Source: Bryobacterales bacterium
GTDB taxonomy: Bacteria > Acidobacteriota > Terriglobia > Bryobacterales > Bryobacteraceae
Assembly: GCA_025456495.1 (NCBI GenBank)
Contig: JALOKO010000177.1
Location: 1 to 7,511, forward strand
DNA length: 7,511 nt
Reading direction: 5' to 3'
Shown: one piece after another, positions 1-5,678 of the stretch
How positions within the stretch are numbered: the stretch's first letter is position 1
How the letters are laid out: each line of letters opens with the position of its first letter
The notes under the pieces: model-generated
What the model saw: only the letters and a program-made list of their open reading frames with translations
What the model was told of the DNA's origin: nothing
Database searches by the model: none
Program-made: the position numbers and the translations under genes

Positions 1-1444
1 CCTGCTGCTGGATACCATCGGTGAACTGGCCAGCCTCTTCCCGATGGCGGATGTGGTCTTTGTAGGCGGCACGCTAAACCATCGCGGCGGGCACAATATT
101 CTGGAACCGGCGCAATCCGGAAGGGCCATCGTGATTGGCCCGCACATGGAGAACTTTCCTGAGATCGCCGCCGATTTCCGGCAGGCTGGGGCATTGGTGG
201 AAGTGCAGGACACGAACGCGCTTGCGGAGGCGACCGCCCGACTGTTGGAACATCCCGCAGAGCGGAGGGAGTTGGGCCGCATCGCTGCGCGGGTGGCGCA
301 AGCGGGCCGGGGCGCGACGGAACGCTGCATTCATCGAGTGGCGGATCTCTATCAGCACTGTCTGCCCCGCTCTCCGCGCTCCTGGTGGCACTATGCCGCC
401 CTGTGGCCGCTGGCCCGCGTGTGGGCTGCTGGAGCCGCCTGGAAGCGTCATCGCGAATTGCCCCAGGCGCGGCGCTTGCCCGCGGCGGTACTGTGCGTGG
501 GCAACGTCACCATGGGAGGGGCAGGCAAAACCCCCACGGTACTTTGGCTGGTGGAGCAACTGCGCGCACGCGGCCATCAACCCGCCATCCTGACGAGAGG
601 GTATCGACGCGTGAGCCGCCAGGCAACACTGGTCGCCAATCCGGGTGATCGCCCCCCACGCGAATCCACCGGTGATGAGGCGCAAATTCTGCTGCGGCGG
701 GGAGGCGTACCGGTGGGCATTGGCGCCAACCGCGTCCTCGCCGGACAGGCTGTACTGCAACAGCATCCGGCAACGAAGGTCTTCGTCCTGGATGATGGTC
801 TACAGCATTGGCGCCTTCACCGCGACTGCAATCTGGTGGTGGTGGATGCGCTGCAGCCCTTCGGACAGCGGGATCTTTTTCCGCTGGGCCGCCTGAGGGA
901 GCCCCTGGCGGAGGGGCTTTCCCGCGCACATGCATTCCTGATCACGCGGACGGAATGCGGCGCCAGCGTGCTTGGGATTGAACAGACATTGCGGCGCATG
1001 CATCCCAAGGCTCCGGTGTTTCGCTCCCGCGTACTCGCTTTGGGGTGGGTGGATGCGCGCACCGGCACAACCCTCCCGCCGGACGCCCTACAGGAGATCC
1101 CCGTCGTCGCCTTCTGCGGACTTGCCAACCCGAACAGCTTCTTCGTCACCCTGCGTGCGGTGCAGGTTGCCGTGAAGGCCAGAGCTCCTTTCCCTGACCA
1201 TCATCCGTATCACCCCCAGGAATTGAAGCGGCTGGACGCTCTTGCCGCTGCCACCGGCGCACAGGCCCTGGTCTGCTCCGAAAAGGACATCCAGAATCTC
1301 AACGCCGATTGGGCGAAAAGCATCGGGGACCGTCCCTTGTACTGGCTGAAGATTGGCATGGATGTGGATCAGCCGGAAGCGCTGGTCGCCTTGCTGTGCA
1401 AGCAACTGTCGAAAGAGGCACCGCCCAACGGCGATTCCCGCTGA
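1..1444 (+). CDS. waaA-lpxK: Kdo transferase (WaaA/KdtA) C-terminus fused to lipid A 4'-kinase (LpxK); 5' end outside window
   Basis: The open frame enters from the window edge (first full codon at base 2) and runs without a stop through two enzymes of lipid A-Kdo biosynthesis at the cytoplasmic face of the inner membrane. Counting from the Met at base 44, residues 1-105 are the end of the GT-B Kdo transferase WaaA, with the nucleotide-sugar-binding signature GGHNILEPA (15-23) followed by GPHMENF (32-38). Residues from about 112 to 455 are LpxK, which phosphorylates the 4' position of tetraacyldisaccharide 1-phosphate. They show a hydrophobic N-terminal segment (114-130), the Walker A motif GNVTMGGAGKTP (153-164), GDEA (210-213), NRVLAG (229-234), DDGLQHWRLHRD (250-261) and LGRLREPL (281-288). 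WaaA and LpxK are usually separate proteins. The junction (106-115) has no stop codon or frameshift, so the fusion looks genuine. LpxK acts just before WaaA in the pathway, which makes the fusion sensible. The WaaA N-terminal half is not visible. Confidence 0.93.
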   Translation, partial: LLLDTIGELASLFPMADVVFVGGTLNHRGGHNILEPAQSGRAIVIGPHMENFPEIAADFRQAGALVEVQDTNALAEATARLLEHPAERRELGRIAARVAQAGRGATERCIHRVADLYQHCLPRSPRSWWHYAALWPLARVWAAGAAWKRHRELPQARRLPAAVLCVGNVTMGGAGKTPTVLWLVEQLRARGHQPAILTRGYRRVSRQATLVANPGDRPPRESTGDEAQILLRRGGVPVGIGANRVLAGQAVLQQHPATKVFVLDDGLQHWRLHRDCNLVVVDALQPFGQRDLFPLGRLREPLAEGLSRAHAFLITRTECGASVLGIEQTLRRMHPKAPVFRSRVLALGWVDARTGTTLPPDALQEIPVVAFCGLANPNSFFVTLRAVQVAVKARAPFPDHHPYHPQELKRLDALAAATGAQALVCSEKDIQNLNADWAKSIGDRPLYWLKIGMDVDQPEALVALLCKQLSKEAPPNGDSR

Positions 1445-1569
1445 TGGCTGTCCTGCTTCGGCCGTGCGCGGCCCAACCCGTTCGCCATGGCCAGCACCGC
1501 GAAACCTGCGAGATGGTGGCGGGTGGCATGCCGCTTGCGTCATGCTATTTCTTTGAGAGGTAAACCACT
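1445..1569. other. lpxK-frr intergenic spacer with a small GC hairpin
   Basis: This 125-base spacer holds no convincing gene. A short inverted repeat is present at 1460-1473 (GGCCG, 4-base loop, CGGCC), just after the lpxK stop. It has no T-run behind it, so it is at best a weak pause or rho-dependent element. A frr promoter may lie here, but I could not identify -35/-10 boxes with confidence. The frr ribosome binding site GAGAGG sits at 1555-1560. Confidence 0.4.
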
Positions 1570-2139
1570 GTGCGCTTTGAAACCGTAAAGCAAGTGACTG
1601 AGGACGCCCGCAAGCGGATGGACAAAGTAGTCGGCGATATGGAGCACGCCGTCTCCATCATCCGAACGGGTCGCGCAACCATCCATCTGCTGGAGCCGGT
1701 GCGTGTGGACTACTATGGCACTCCCACTCCGTTGAACCAGGTGGCGACGCTGCATGTCCCTGAACCGACGATGATCACCATTCAGCCCTGGGACTCCACA
1801 CAGATCCGTCCCATTGAGAAGGCCATTCTGGAAAGTGATCTTGGCCTGAACCCTTCCAATGACGGCAAGATCATTCGGCTGCCTGTTCCAGCGCTGAACG
1901 AGGAACGGCGCAAGACCATCGTCAAACAGTTACACGTCACCACGGAAGAGCATCGGGTATCCGCGCGCAACGTGCGCCGCGACTGCAACGATGCCCTGAA
2001 GAAGTTAATGAGCGAGAAGCTGATTAGCGAAGACGATGAGAAGCGAGCGCTGGAGGAAGTGCAGAAGCTCACCGACGTCTGCATCACCAAGGTGGATGCC
2101 GTCGCGAAGGCCAAGGAAAAAGAAATCATGGAGATCTGA
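1570..2139 (+). CDS. frr: Ribosome recycling factor (RRF)
   Basis: This 189-residue protein matches the RRF family along its whole length (usual length about 185). RRF, with EF-G, splits the post-termination ribosome so that its subunits and mRNA can be reused; it is a cytoplasmic, normally essential protein. Recognisable family segments are IIRTGRA (30-36), VDYYGTPTPLNQVA (46-59), IQPWD (71-75), SDLGLNPSNDG (89-99) and the helical C-terminal part with NEERRK (110-115) and the VSARNVRRD stretch (130-138). The start is a GTG, supported by GAGAGG at 1555-1560 nine bases upstream. The usual neighbour pyrH is not seen; the gene instead follows the waaA-lpxK fusion after 125 bp. A strong terminator lies just downstream, so frr ends its transcription unit. 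Confidence 0.97.
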   Translation: MRFETVKQVTEDARKRMDKVVGDMEHAVSIIRTGRATIHLLEPVRVDYYGTPTPLNQVATLHVPEPTMITIQPWDSTQIRPIEKAILESDLGLNPSNDGKIIRLPVPALNEERRKTIVKQLHVTTEEHRVSARNVRRDCNDALKKLMSEKLISEDDEKRALEEVQKLTDVCITKVDAVAKAKEKEIMEI

Positions 2140-2177
2140 CCTCTCTGCCGAAGCGGACCCGCCGCCACGTTGGCCAT

Positions 2178-2230
2178 GCCGCACCAGACCTTGCCCCACC
2201 CCCGGAGGGCGTCTGGTGCGGCTTTTCGTT
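2178..2230 (+). terminator. Rho-independent terminator downstream of frr
   Basis: Arms 2178-2189 (GCCGCACCAGAC) and 2211-2222 (GTCTGGTGCGGC) are perfect reverse complements, 12 bp. Inside the 21-base loop a second short stem can form (GCCC 2193-2196 with GGGC 2207-2210). The hairpin is followed by a T-rich tail, TTTTCGTT (2223-2230). It begins 38 bases after the frr stop codon and reads as an intrinsic terminator for the plus strand. Confidence 0.9.
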
Positions 2231-2238
2231 GGAAGCTA

Positions 2239-2283
2239 TCCAGTCTGATCGAGTCCAGTCTGATCCACTCCAGTCCACGCCAC
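2239..2283. repeat. 15-bp tandem repeat, three copies (third diverged)
   Basis: Units start at 2239 (TCCAGTCTGATCGAG), 2254 (TCCAGTCTGATCCAC) and 2269 (TCCAGTCCACGCCAC). The first twelve bases of units 1 and 2 are identical and unit 3 keeps the first seven; a further TCC begins at 2284. The array lies between the frr terminator and the next gene, in the probable 5' leader or promoter region of the secreted protein. Function is unknown; it may be slippage-derived. Confidence 0.75.
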
Positions 2284-2330
2284 TCCGCCAGCCGTACTGC
2301 CTGCCTGGCGTCGCTTGTCCGACATGGAAT

Positions 2331-2334
2331 GGAG
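2331..2334 (+). promoter_or_regulatory. Ribosome binding site deciding the start of the secreted protein
   Basis: GGAG lies 10 bases before the ATG at 2345. The in-frame alternatives (TTG 2315, ATG 2360, ATG 2375) have no comparable purine tract at a proper distance, so 2345 is the preferred start. The spacing is on the long side. Confidence 0.45.
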
Positions 2335-2344
2335 CGTAGCCCTG

Positions 2345-3283
2345 ATGGGTCGCGTTACCATGGGCAGACCTGCTATGCGAAACCTTACCCTCTTTGCTGT
2401 TCTCTGCCTGTCCACGTTAAGCGCTTGGGCGCAACCGGCGGGATTCCCCAAGCTGGAGACGTGGGTGGGTCCGGCGCTGCAGACTGGGGTCGCTACGCTG
2501 GTGCGCGAGTATCCGGCCCCGGAAGCCCGTCAGGGGGTGGCGGTGGACGAGGCGCACGTGTACGCCATCGTGAACACAATCATCGCCAAGTACGACAAGA
2601 GCAACGGTGCGCTGGTGAGCCGCTGGATGAGCCCGCGAGGTGGCCCCATCCGCCACATCAATTCCTGCTACGCGGCAGAAGGAAAGCTGTGGTGTGCGAA
2701 CTCCAACTTCCCGGAAGTACCCATGGGATCCTCCGTGGAGATCTTCGATGCGGCCACCATGACGCACCTGGAGAGCCATAGCCTGGGCTTGCTGGAAGAA
2801 GGTTCACTCACCTTCTTTGAACCGTATGAGGACGGCTTCCTGGCTGGCTTTGCGCACTACGACCAGACTGGCGGAACCGGCTACAAGGGAAGCCGCTATG
2901 GCTCAGTCTTCACCTACGATGCGCGCTGGCGCCGGACCGGGGGCTGGCTGATTCCAGAGAGTGTCCAGGCGCGCATGGCGCCACACGCGGCTTCCGGGGG
3001 CAGCATTGGTCCTGATGGACTGTTGTACCTGCTGGGTCACGATCGCACAGAAATGTACGTCCTGGCCAAGCCGCGACTGGGGCCGGTGATGCTACACCTG
3101 GCCACCATCGACATCGCCGCGGAAGGACAGGCGCTGGTGTGGGACCGTACGGCGCCCGGGCGTCGGGTGTACGCCATCAGCCGCCCCAAGGGAGTGATCC
3201 GTGCCTTCGACGTGCCCGAAGTGACGCTGGATCATCCGGATGCCCGCCGCTTTCCTGTCCCTGGCGCGAAGGTTGGCAACTAG
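2345..3283 (+). CDS. Secreted protein of unknown function, probable beta-propeller
   Basis: From the ATG at 2345 the product is 312 residues. Residues 1-29 form a Sec signal peptide: a basic n-region (Arg 3, 8 and 12), a hydrophobic core (about 14-25) and an AWA|Q cleavage site after Ala29. A start at ATG 2375 would leave the same signal peptide with a shorter n-region. The mature part has blade-like beta segments resembling beta-propeller repeats: a G-V-A-V-D / V-Y-A-I / K-Y-D-K-S-N-G-A pattern at about 64-89, E-I-F-D-A-A at 132-137, V-F-T-Y-D-A at 188-193, G-P-D-G-L-L-Y-L at 222-229, and V-Y-A-I-S-R-P-K-G-V-I-R-A-F-D at 275-289. Only two cysteines remain in the mature chain (108 and 117), close enough for a disulfide. 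I do not recognise a specific family or catalytic motif, so periplasmic or extracellular location is inferred and function is unknown. Its stop codon overlaps that of the convergent gene. Confidence 0.85.
   Translation: MGRVTMGRPAMRNLTLFAVLCLSTLSAWAQPAGFPKLETWVGPALQTGVATLVREYPAPEARQGVAVDEAHVYAIVNTIIAKYDKSNGALVSRWMSPRGGPIRHINSCYAAEGKLWCANSNFPEVPMGSSVEIFDAATMTHLESHSLGLLEEGSLTFFEPYEDGFLAGFAHYDQTGGTGYKGSRYGSVFTYDARWRRTGGWLIPESVQARMAPHAASGGSIGPDGLLYLLGHDRTEMYVLAKPRLGPVMLHLATIDIAAEGQALVWDRTAPGRRVYAISRPKGVIRAFDVPEVTLDHPDARRFPVPGAKVGN
3280..3283. other. Overlapping convergent stop codons (CTAG)
   Basis: The palindrome CTAG holds the TAG stop of the secreted-protein gene (3281-3283, plus strand) and the TAG stop of the nucleotidyltransferase gene (3280-3282, minus strand). 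There is no intergenic space and no terminator hairpin at the junction, so transcripts from the two genes are expected to run into each other's coding region. Confidence 0.9.
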
Positions 3284-4116
3284 GCACTGCCGTCTTCCGC
3301 CCTGAACGTTGGCAAGCTGCTGTGATTGCCCTGCCATTCGCGCAACGCCTGTTGCTTGCGGATGCGCAGCAGCAGGTCCTGCAGATCGGCAACGCAACTC
3401 AGCTGCTGAGGCAGTGGGCTGCGCTCACTTTCCTGCACCAGTTGTTCGCACAGCAGGTGGTACTGCGCCTGCACAAAGGACTCGTCCAAAACGGGCGCCG
3501 CCACGTGCTCACTGGCCTCTGTCTTGAGCGCGATGAGGTCCTGAATCCAGGAGAGCCGAAACTGTTCATTCAGCACCTGCAGGTTGGCCTGCACCTCGCC
3601 CGTGCGCATCAGGTGGATGCCCGTTAGCAGGGTTCTGAACGTGTACAGCAGTGGCTTCACGCGCCAGGGTTGACGCCGGTTCAGCGCCTTCCACTCGTTC
3701 TGAGAGAAGCCCAGATAATGCAAGTGCAGCGCCTTGCTGAGCAACCCTGGCGATAGCGCCAGCAACTCCTGGTGCCATTCCCCGGTTACCACCACCAGCG
3801 GCGAGAGCAGTTGCTCCAGCGCATACCCGTTGCGCTTCAGAAGCAACCGGATGAACTTGCGCGCCTCATGGGTGACGAGATCTAATTCCACCCCGGCCTT
3901 CTGCTCCATCAACTCGTAGGTATCCGCTGGCGGCTCCATCGCAAGCAATTGGCTAAGCGCGGTGACGTGGACGCCGCGCACATCGTAGTCAGAGTCCGGC
4001 GACGCAAACCCGTACAGGTGCGCGCCGCTGACGGTGGCGAAGAGGAGTTGCCCCGTGCGGGCGCAGGGGTGGCTCAAGGTAATGAGGTCCTTCAGGTGAT
4101 TCAGGTATGGGTGCAT
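3280..4116 (-). CDS. Nucleotidyltransferase-fold protein (COG3541 / RlaP-like)
   Basis: The product belongs to the DNA polymerase beta-type nucleotidyltransferase superfamily, close to the YcgL/RlaP group (COG3541, Pfam RlaP). Members transfer nucleotides to RNA or other acceptors, and some sit with RNA-repair genes, but the substrate of this one is unknown. With the ATG at 4116 it has 278 residues. The active-site signature SGAHLYG (30-36) with DSDYDVRG (41-48) gives the two metal-binding Asp residues, 43 and 45. The probable third carboxylate is Asp79 in ELDLVTHE (77-84). Further conserved-looking stretches are KRNGYALEQLLSPLVV (about 93-108) and RVKPLLYTFRTLLTGIHLMRTGE (about 151-173). All catalytic residues appear intact. 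An upstream in-frame ATG at 4152 would add 12 Arg/Pro-rich residues; I prefer 4116 because GGAG lies just upstream (though only 3 bases away) and the extension looks spurious. The gene stands alone on the minus strand with no RNA ligase or RtcB partner visible. Confidence 0.88.
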   Translation of the reverse strand: MHPYLNHLKDLITLSHPCARTGQLLFATVSGAHLYGFASPDSDYDVRGVHVTALSQLLAMEPPADTYELMEQKAGVELDLVTHEARKFIRLLLKRNGYALEQLLSPLVVVTGEWHQELLALSPGLLSKALHLHYLGFSQNEWKALNRRQPWRVKPLLYTFRTLLTGIHLMRTGEVQANLQVLNEQFRLSWIQDLIALKTEASEHVAAPVLDESFVQAQYHLLCEQLVQESERSPLPQQLSCVADLQDLLLRIRKQQALREWQGNHSSLPTFRAEDGSA

Positions 4117-4226
4117 GGTCTCCGGTAGCCTCAGCCTTCGGGGTTGTCTCATTGAACCACGAGTTCAGTGGCGTCATGCTCCGCCGCCTGCCGGGGCAGC
4201 ACGGAGAAGGGCTCGAAGGAATAGAA

Positions 4227-4242
4227 CCAGCGGTACCGGTGG
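4227..4242. promoter_or_regulatory. Imperfect palindrome, candidate operator
   Basis: CCAGCGG (4227-4233) and CCGGTGG (4236-4242) around a TA centre pair at 6 of 7 positions. It sits between divergent genes, about 125 bp before the sigma factor start, where a regulator could bind. No regulator is identified, and in GC-rich DNA such a palindrome can arise by chance. Confidence 0.25.
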
Positions 4243-4251
4243 CTGCGCCAA

Positions 4252-4268
4252 CCTCACTTTCCGTGAGG
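4252..4268. promoter_or_regulatory. Small inverted repeat in the divergent region
   Basis: CCTCAC (4252-4257), a 5-base spacer TTTCC, then GTGAGG (4263-4268) form a perfect 6-bp stem. It could be an operator half-site pair or an RNA hairpin in a leader. There is no T-tract after it on either strand, so it is not a standard terminator. Confidence 0.3.
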
Positions 4269-4299
4269 GACTTCCTGCACGCTTTGCGCCGTATTGAGT

Positions 4300-4329
4300 G
4301 ATTCAGGGCACTGGGATTCAGGGCACTGG
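4300..4329. repeat. Exact 15-bp tandem duplication
   Basis: GATTCAGGGCACTGG occurs at 4300-4314 and again, identical and directly abutting, at 4315-4329; a degenerate start of a third copy (ATTTCAG) follows at 4330. It lies just upstream of the sigma factor start, in the presumed leader. It could be translated in frame only if translation began at the GTG at 4298, giving a repeated IQGTG; I consider that start unlikely. Confidence 0.8.
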
Positions 4330-4354
4330 ATTTCAGCAAGCACGGATTGGGCAT

Positions 4355-4359
4355 GGGGG
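4355..4359 (+). promoter_or_regulatory. Ribosome binding site deciding the sigma factor start
   Basis: The run GGGGG lies seven bases before the ATG at 4367, a proper distance. It is only one base from the alternative ATG at 4361, and the GTG at 4298 has no comparable purine run. This favours 4367 as the start. Confidence 0.55.
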
Positions 4360-4366
4360 CATGGCT

Positions 4367-5101
4367 ATGGACGCAGGGCATTCCGGGTATGCAGATGAGT
4401 TGATCGCAACGCATCGGGGCTATGCGCGGGCGCTATCGGCAGAGGTGCTTCGCACACTGCCGCGACAGGTGGCCCGCGAAGATCTGGACGCCGCCGCGGA
4501 ACTCGGGCTGGTGGAAGCGGCGCGAGCCTTCGATCCATCGTTGAGGGTGCTGTTCAAGACCTTCGCCTACTATCGCATCCGCGGCGCGATCTATGATGCG
4601 CTGCGCAAAATGACTTGGTTCTCAAAGAGCCTGTACGACAAGTACAAGTTTGAGATCGCCGCCAATGAGTACCTGGCGGATTACCATGCCAGTCCGCCCG
4701 CCGGAGACGGAGAGCCTGCGTTGCGCCGCGTCGCACAGATCACTGACACCGTGGCCAGTTGCTATCTGCTGTCTCTGGAATCTGAACGGATTGACTGCTG
4801 CGATGGTGCGGCAAAAGGAGCTGAGCAGCAAGCCATTGAGCAGCAGACCTCCTTGCGGCTGCGCGAGGCCTTGGAGCGGCTGCCGGAGAAGAATCGCGGA
4901 GTGCTGCAGGCGTACTACTTCGAGGACAAAAGCTTGGAGCAGATTGGTGAGGGGCTTGGGTTGTCCAAATCCTGGGTGTGCCGCGTTCACGCGCGGAGCC
5001 TGGAGATGCTGAAGGAGGAGCTGGCTGCGCTGGGCGTAGGCGATCCGGCGATGCTACACGCGCAATCCACGTACACAACTGTTGGGGCAGCGGCGCGATA
5101 A
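4367..5101 (+). CDS. FliA/WhiG-type RNA polymerase sigma factor linked to the T3SS genes
   Basis: From the ATG at 4367 the product is 244 residues, the usual size of FliA-class sigma-70 factors (about 240). Region 2 spans about residues 8-81. It contains EDLDAAAELGLVEAARAFDP (38-57), then FKTFAYYRIRGAIYDALRK (63-81), the class-typical core-binding and -10-recognition helices. Region 4 spans about 164-220: LREALERLPEKNRGVL (165-180), SLEQIGEGLGLSKSWVCRVH (189-208) as the helix-turn-helix for the -35, ending with LEMLKEEL. Between them (about 82-160), where FliA carries region 3, I do not see the usual P-R-S-V-R and E-I-A-x-x-L-G patterns; the stretch is divergent. The gene ends 31 bases before sctI on the same strand, so it may drive T3SS transcription. 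No flagellar genes are visible. A sporulation- or WhiG-like role cannot be excluded from sequence alone. Confidence 0.9.
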   Translation: MDAGHSGYADELIATHRGYARALSAEVLRTLPRQVAREDLDAAAELGLVEAARAFDPSLRVLFKTFAYYRIRGAIYDALRKMTWFSKSLYDKYKFEIAANEYLADYHASPPAGDGEPALRRVAQITDTVASCYLLSLESERIDCCDGAAKGAEQQAIEQQTSLRLREALERLPEKNRGVLQAYYFEDKSLEQIGEGLGLSKSWVCRVHARSLEMLKEELAALGVGDPAMLHAQSTYTTVGAAAR

Positions 5102-5117
5102 CCGAAAGGCAGACGGC

Positions 5118-5122
5118 GGAGG
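5118..5122 (+). promoter_or_regulatory. Ribosome binding site of sctI
   Basis: GGAGG ends ten bases before the ATG at 5133. The upstream in-frame TTG at 5082 lies inside the sigma factor gene and has no such site, so 5133 is taken as the sctI start. Confidence 0.65.
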
Positions 5123-5132
5123 TAGGCGAGCA

Positions 5133-5678
5133 ATGGCTGATCCTGTGGTGGGAAAACTGGGATCCGCGGTGATCCAAGGCACGTTGGCCGAAGGAAACGT
5201 CGCGGTTGAGAAGCAGGGCCCGTCCAAGTTCGATGCGGTGCAGGCGGAAGCGGCCGCCACAAAGATGGAGGCCGCTGAACTGCCAACGCTGGTGGAGCAA
5301 GTCCCTGAGACAGAGAAGCAGCAGTTGGTGAGTGACGTGCGACAGCGCATGGAGAGCCACCCCGCCAGCGTGCCGCAGCAGGTATACGCCCCCGAGATGA
5401 CTCAGCAATCGGCGCGGTTGGAGAGCGTCCGCACGCGAGTAGCCGCGTTACCACGAGAAGATCTGCGCGTCGCCTTCACCGCGCGGCTGGACCAGATTGA
5501 TCGTCAGTTTCGGCAGGCTGGCGGCATGTTGGAAAAGATCACCACCATGAACGATCCCCGCGCCTTGCTGCAGTTGCAGATGCAACTGTATCAGGTGAGC
5601 CAGAACGTCGAGATGGTGTCCAAGGCAGTGGAGCAGGTAAACAGTGGAGTCAAACAAGTTCTTCAAACGCAGGTCTAG
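5133..5678 (+). CDS. sctI: T3SS inner rod protein SctI (YscI/PrgJ/HrpB family)
   Basis: The product (181 residues) is assigned to the inner rod/adaptor that links the export gate to the needle in injectisomes. The evidence is its C-terminal segment, about residues 139-180: a Pro-Arg-Ala-Leu-Leu-Gln-Leu-Gln-Met start (142-150), an amphipathic helix with SQNVEMVSKAVEQVNSGV (156-173), and the ending LQTQ. This fits the family pattern of a Q-rich helix, S-x-x-x-E-x-x-S-K and a terminal LLKTQ. The N-terminal 130 residues are Ala/Glu/Gln-rich, without Cys or signal peptide, and have no recognised domain; the protein is longer than YscI or PrgJ (roughly 100-115 residues). Its position directly before sctJ matches yscI-yscJ. 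SctI proteins are poorly conserved, so position weighs heavily in this call. Its last 35 bases overlap the sctJ start. Confidence 0.8.
   Translation: MADPVVGKLGSAVIQGTLAEGNVAVEKQGPSKFDAVQAEAAATKMEAAELPTLVEQVPETEKQQLVSDVRQRMESHPASVPQQVYAPEMTQQSARLESVRTRVAALPREDLRVAFTARLDQIDRQFRQAGGMLEKITTMNDPRALLQLQMQLYQVSQNVEMVSKAVEQVNSGVKQVLQTQV

Larger units (their letters stand above)
4117..4366. other. Divergent intergenic region upstream of the sigma/T3SS gene train
   Basis: These 250 bases separate the minus-strand nucleotidyltransferase from the plus-strand sigma factor and must hold the promoters of both if neither is read through. Visible elements are an imperfect palindrome (4227-4242), a hairpin-forming inverted repeat (4252-4268) and a 15-bp tandem duplication (4300-4329). 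I found no convincing sigma-70, sigma-54 or sigma-28 promoter by eye. The open frames that cross it have no family resemblance. Confidence 0.5.

Noticed and set aside
74..766. 230-codon open frame on the minus strand opposite waaA-lpxK
   Set aside because: It is antisense to a clearly conserved gene, its translation shows no family features, and GC-rich genes commonly leave such open antisense frames.
1460..1473. GC hairpin after lpxK as an intrinsic terminator
   Set aside because: The stem is only 5 bp and no T-run follows, unlike the strong terminator after frr.
2239..2283. Short tandem repeat considered as a CRISPR array
   Set aside because: The units abut with no unique spacers and are only 15 bp; no cas genes are present.
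2170..2781. 203-codon plus-strand open frame starting inside the frr terminator
   Set aside because: It begins within the terminator stem and then overlaps the secreted-protein gene in another frame; the signal peptide and blade-like pattern are in the other frame.
3989..4414. Minus-strand 141-codon open frame reading from the divergent region into the nucleotidyltransferase
   Set aside because: Its C-terminal part is an out-of-frame reading of the nucleotidyltransferase gene, and its N-terminal part is low-complexity and spans the repeat region without any family resemblance.
5094..5101. CGCGATAA resembling a sigma-28 -10 element (GCCGATAA) just before sctI
   Set aside because: No TAAA-like -35 element is found at the proper distance upstream, and the match includes the sigma gene's stop codon; one half-site is not enough.
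4740..5408. 222-codon minus-strand open frame across the sigma factor-sctI junction
   Set aside because: It overlaps two well-supported plus-strand genes; its translation is Ser/Arg/Pro/His-rich without recognisable motifs.
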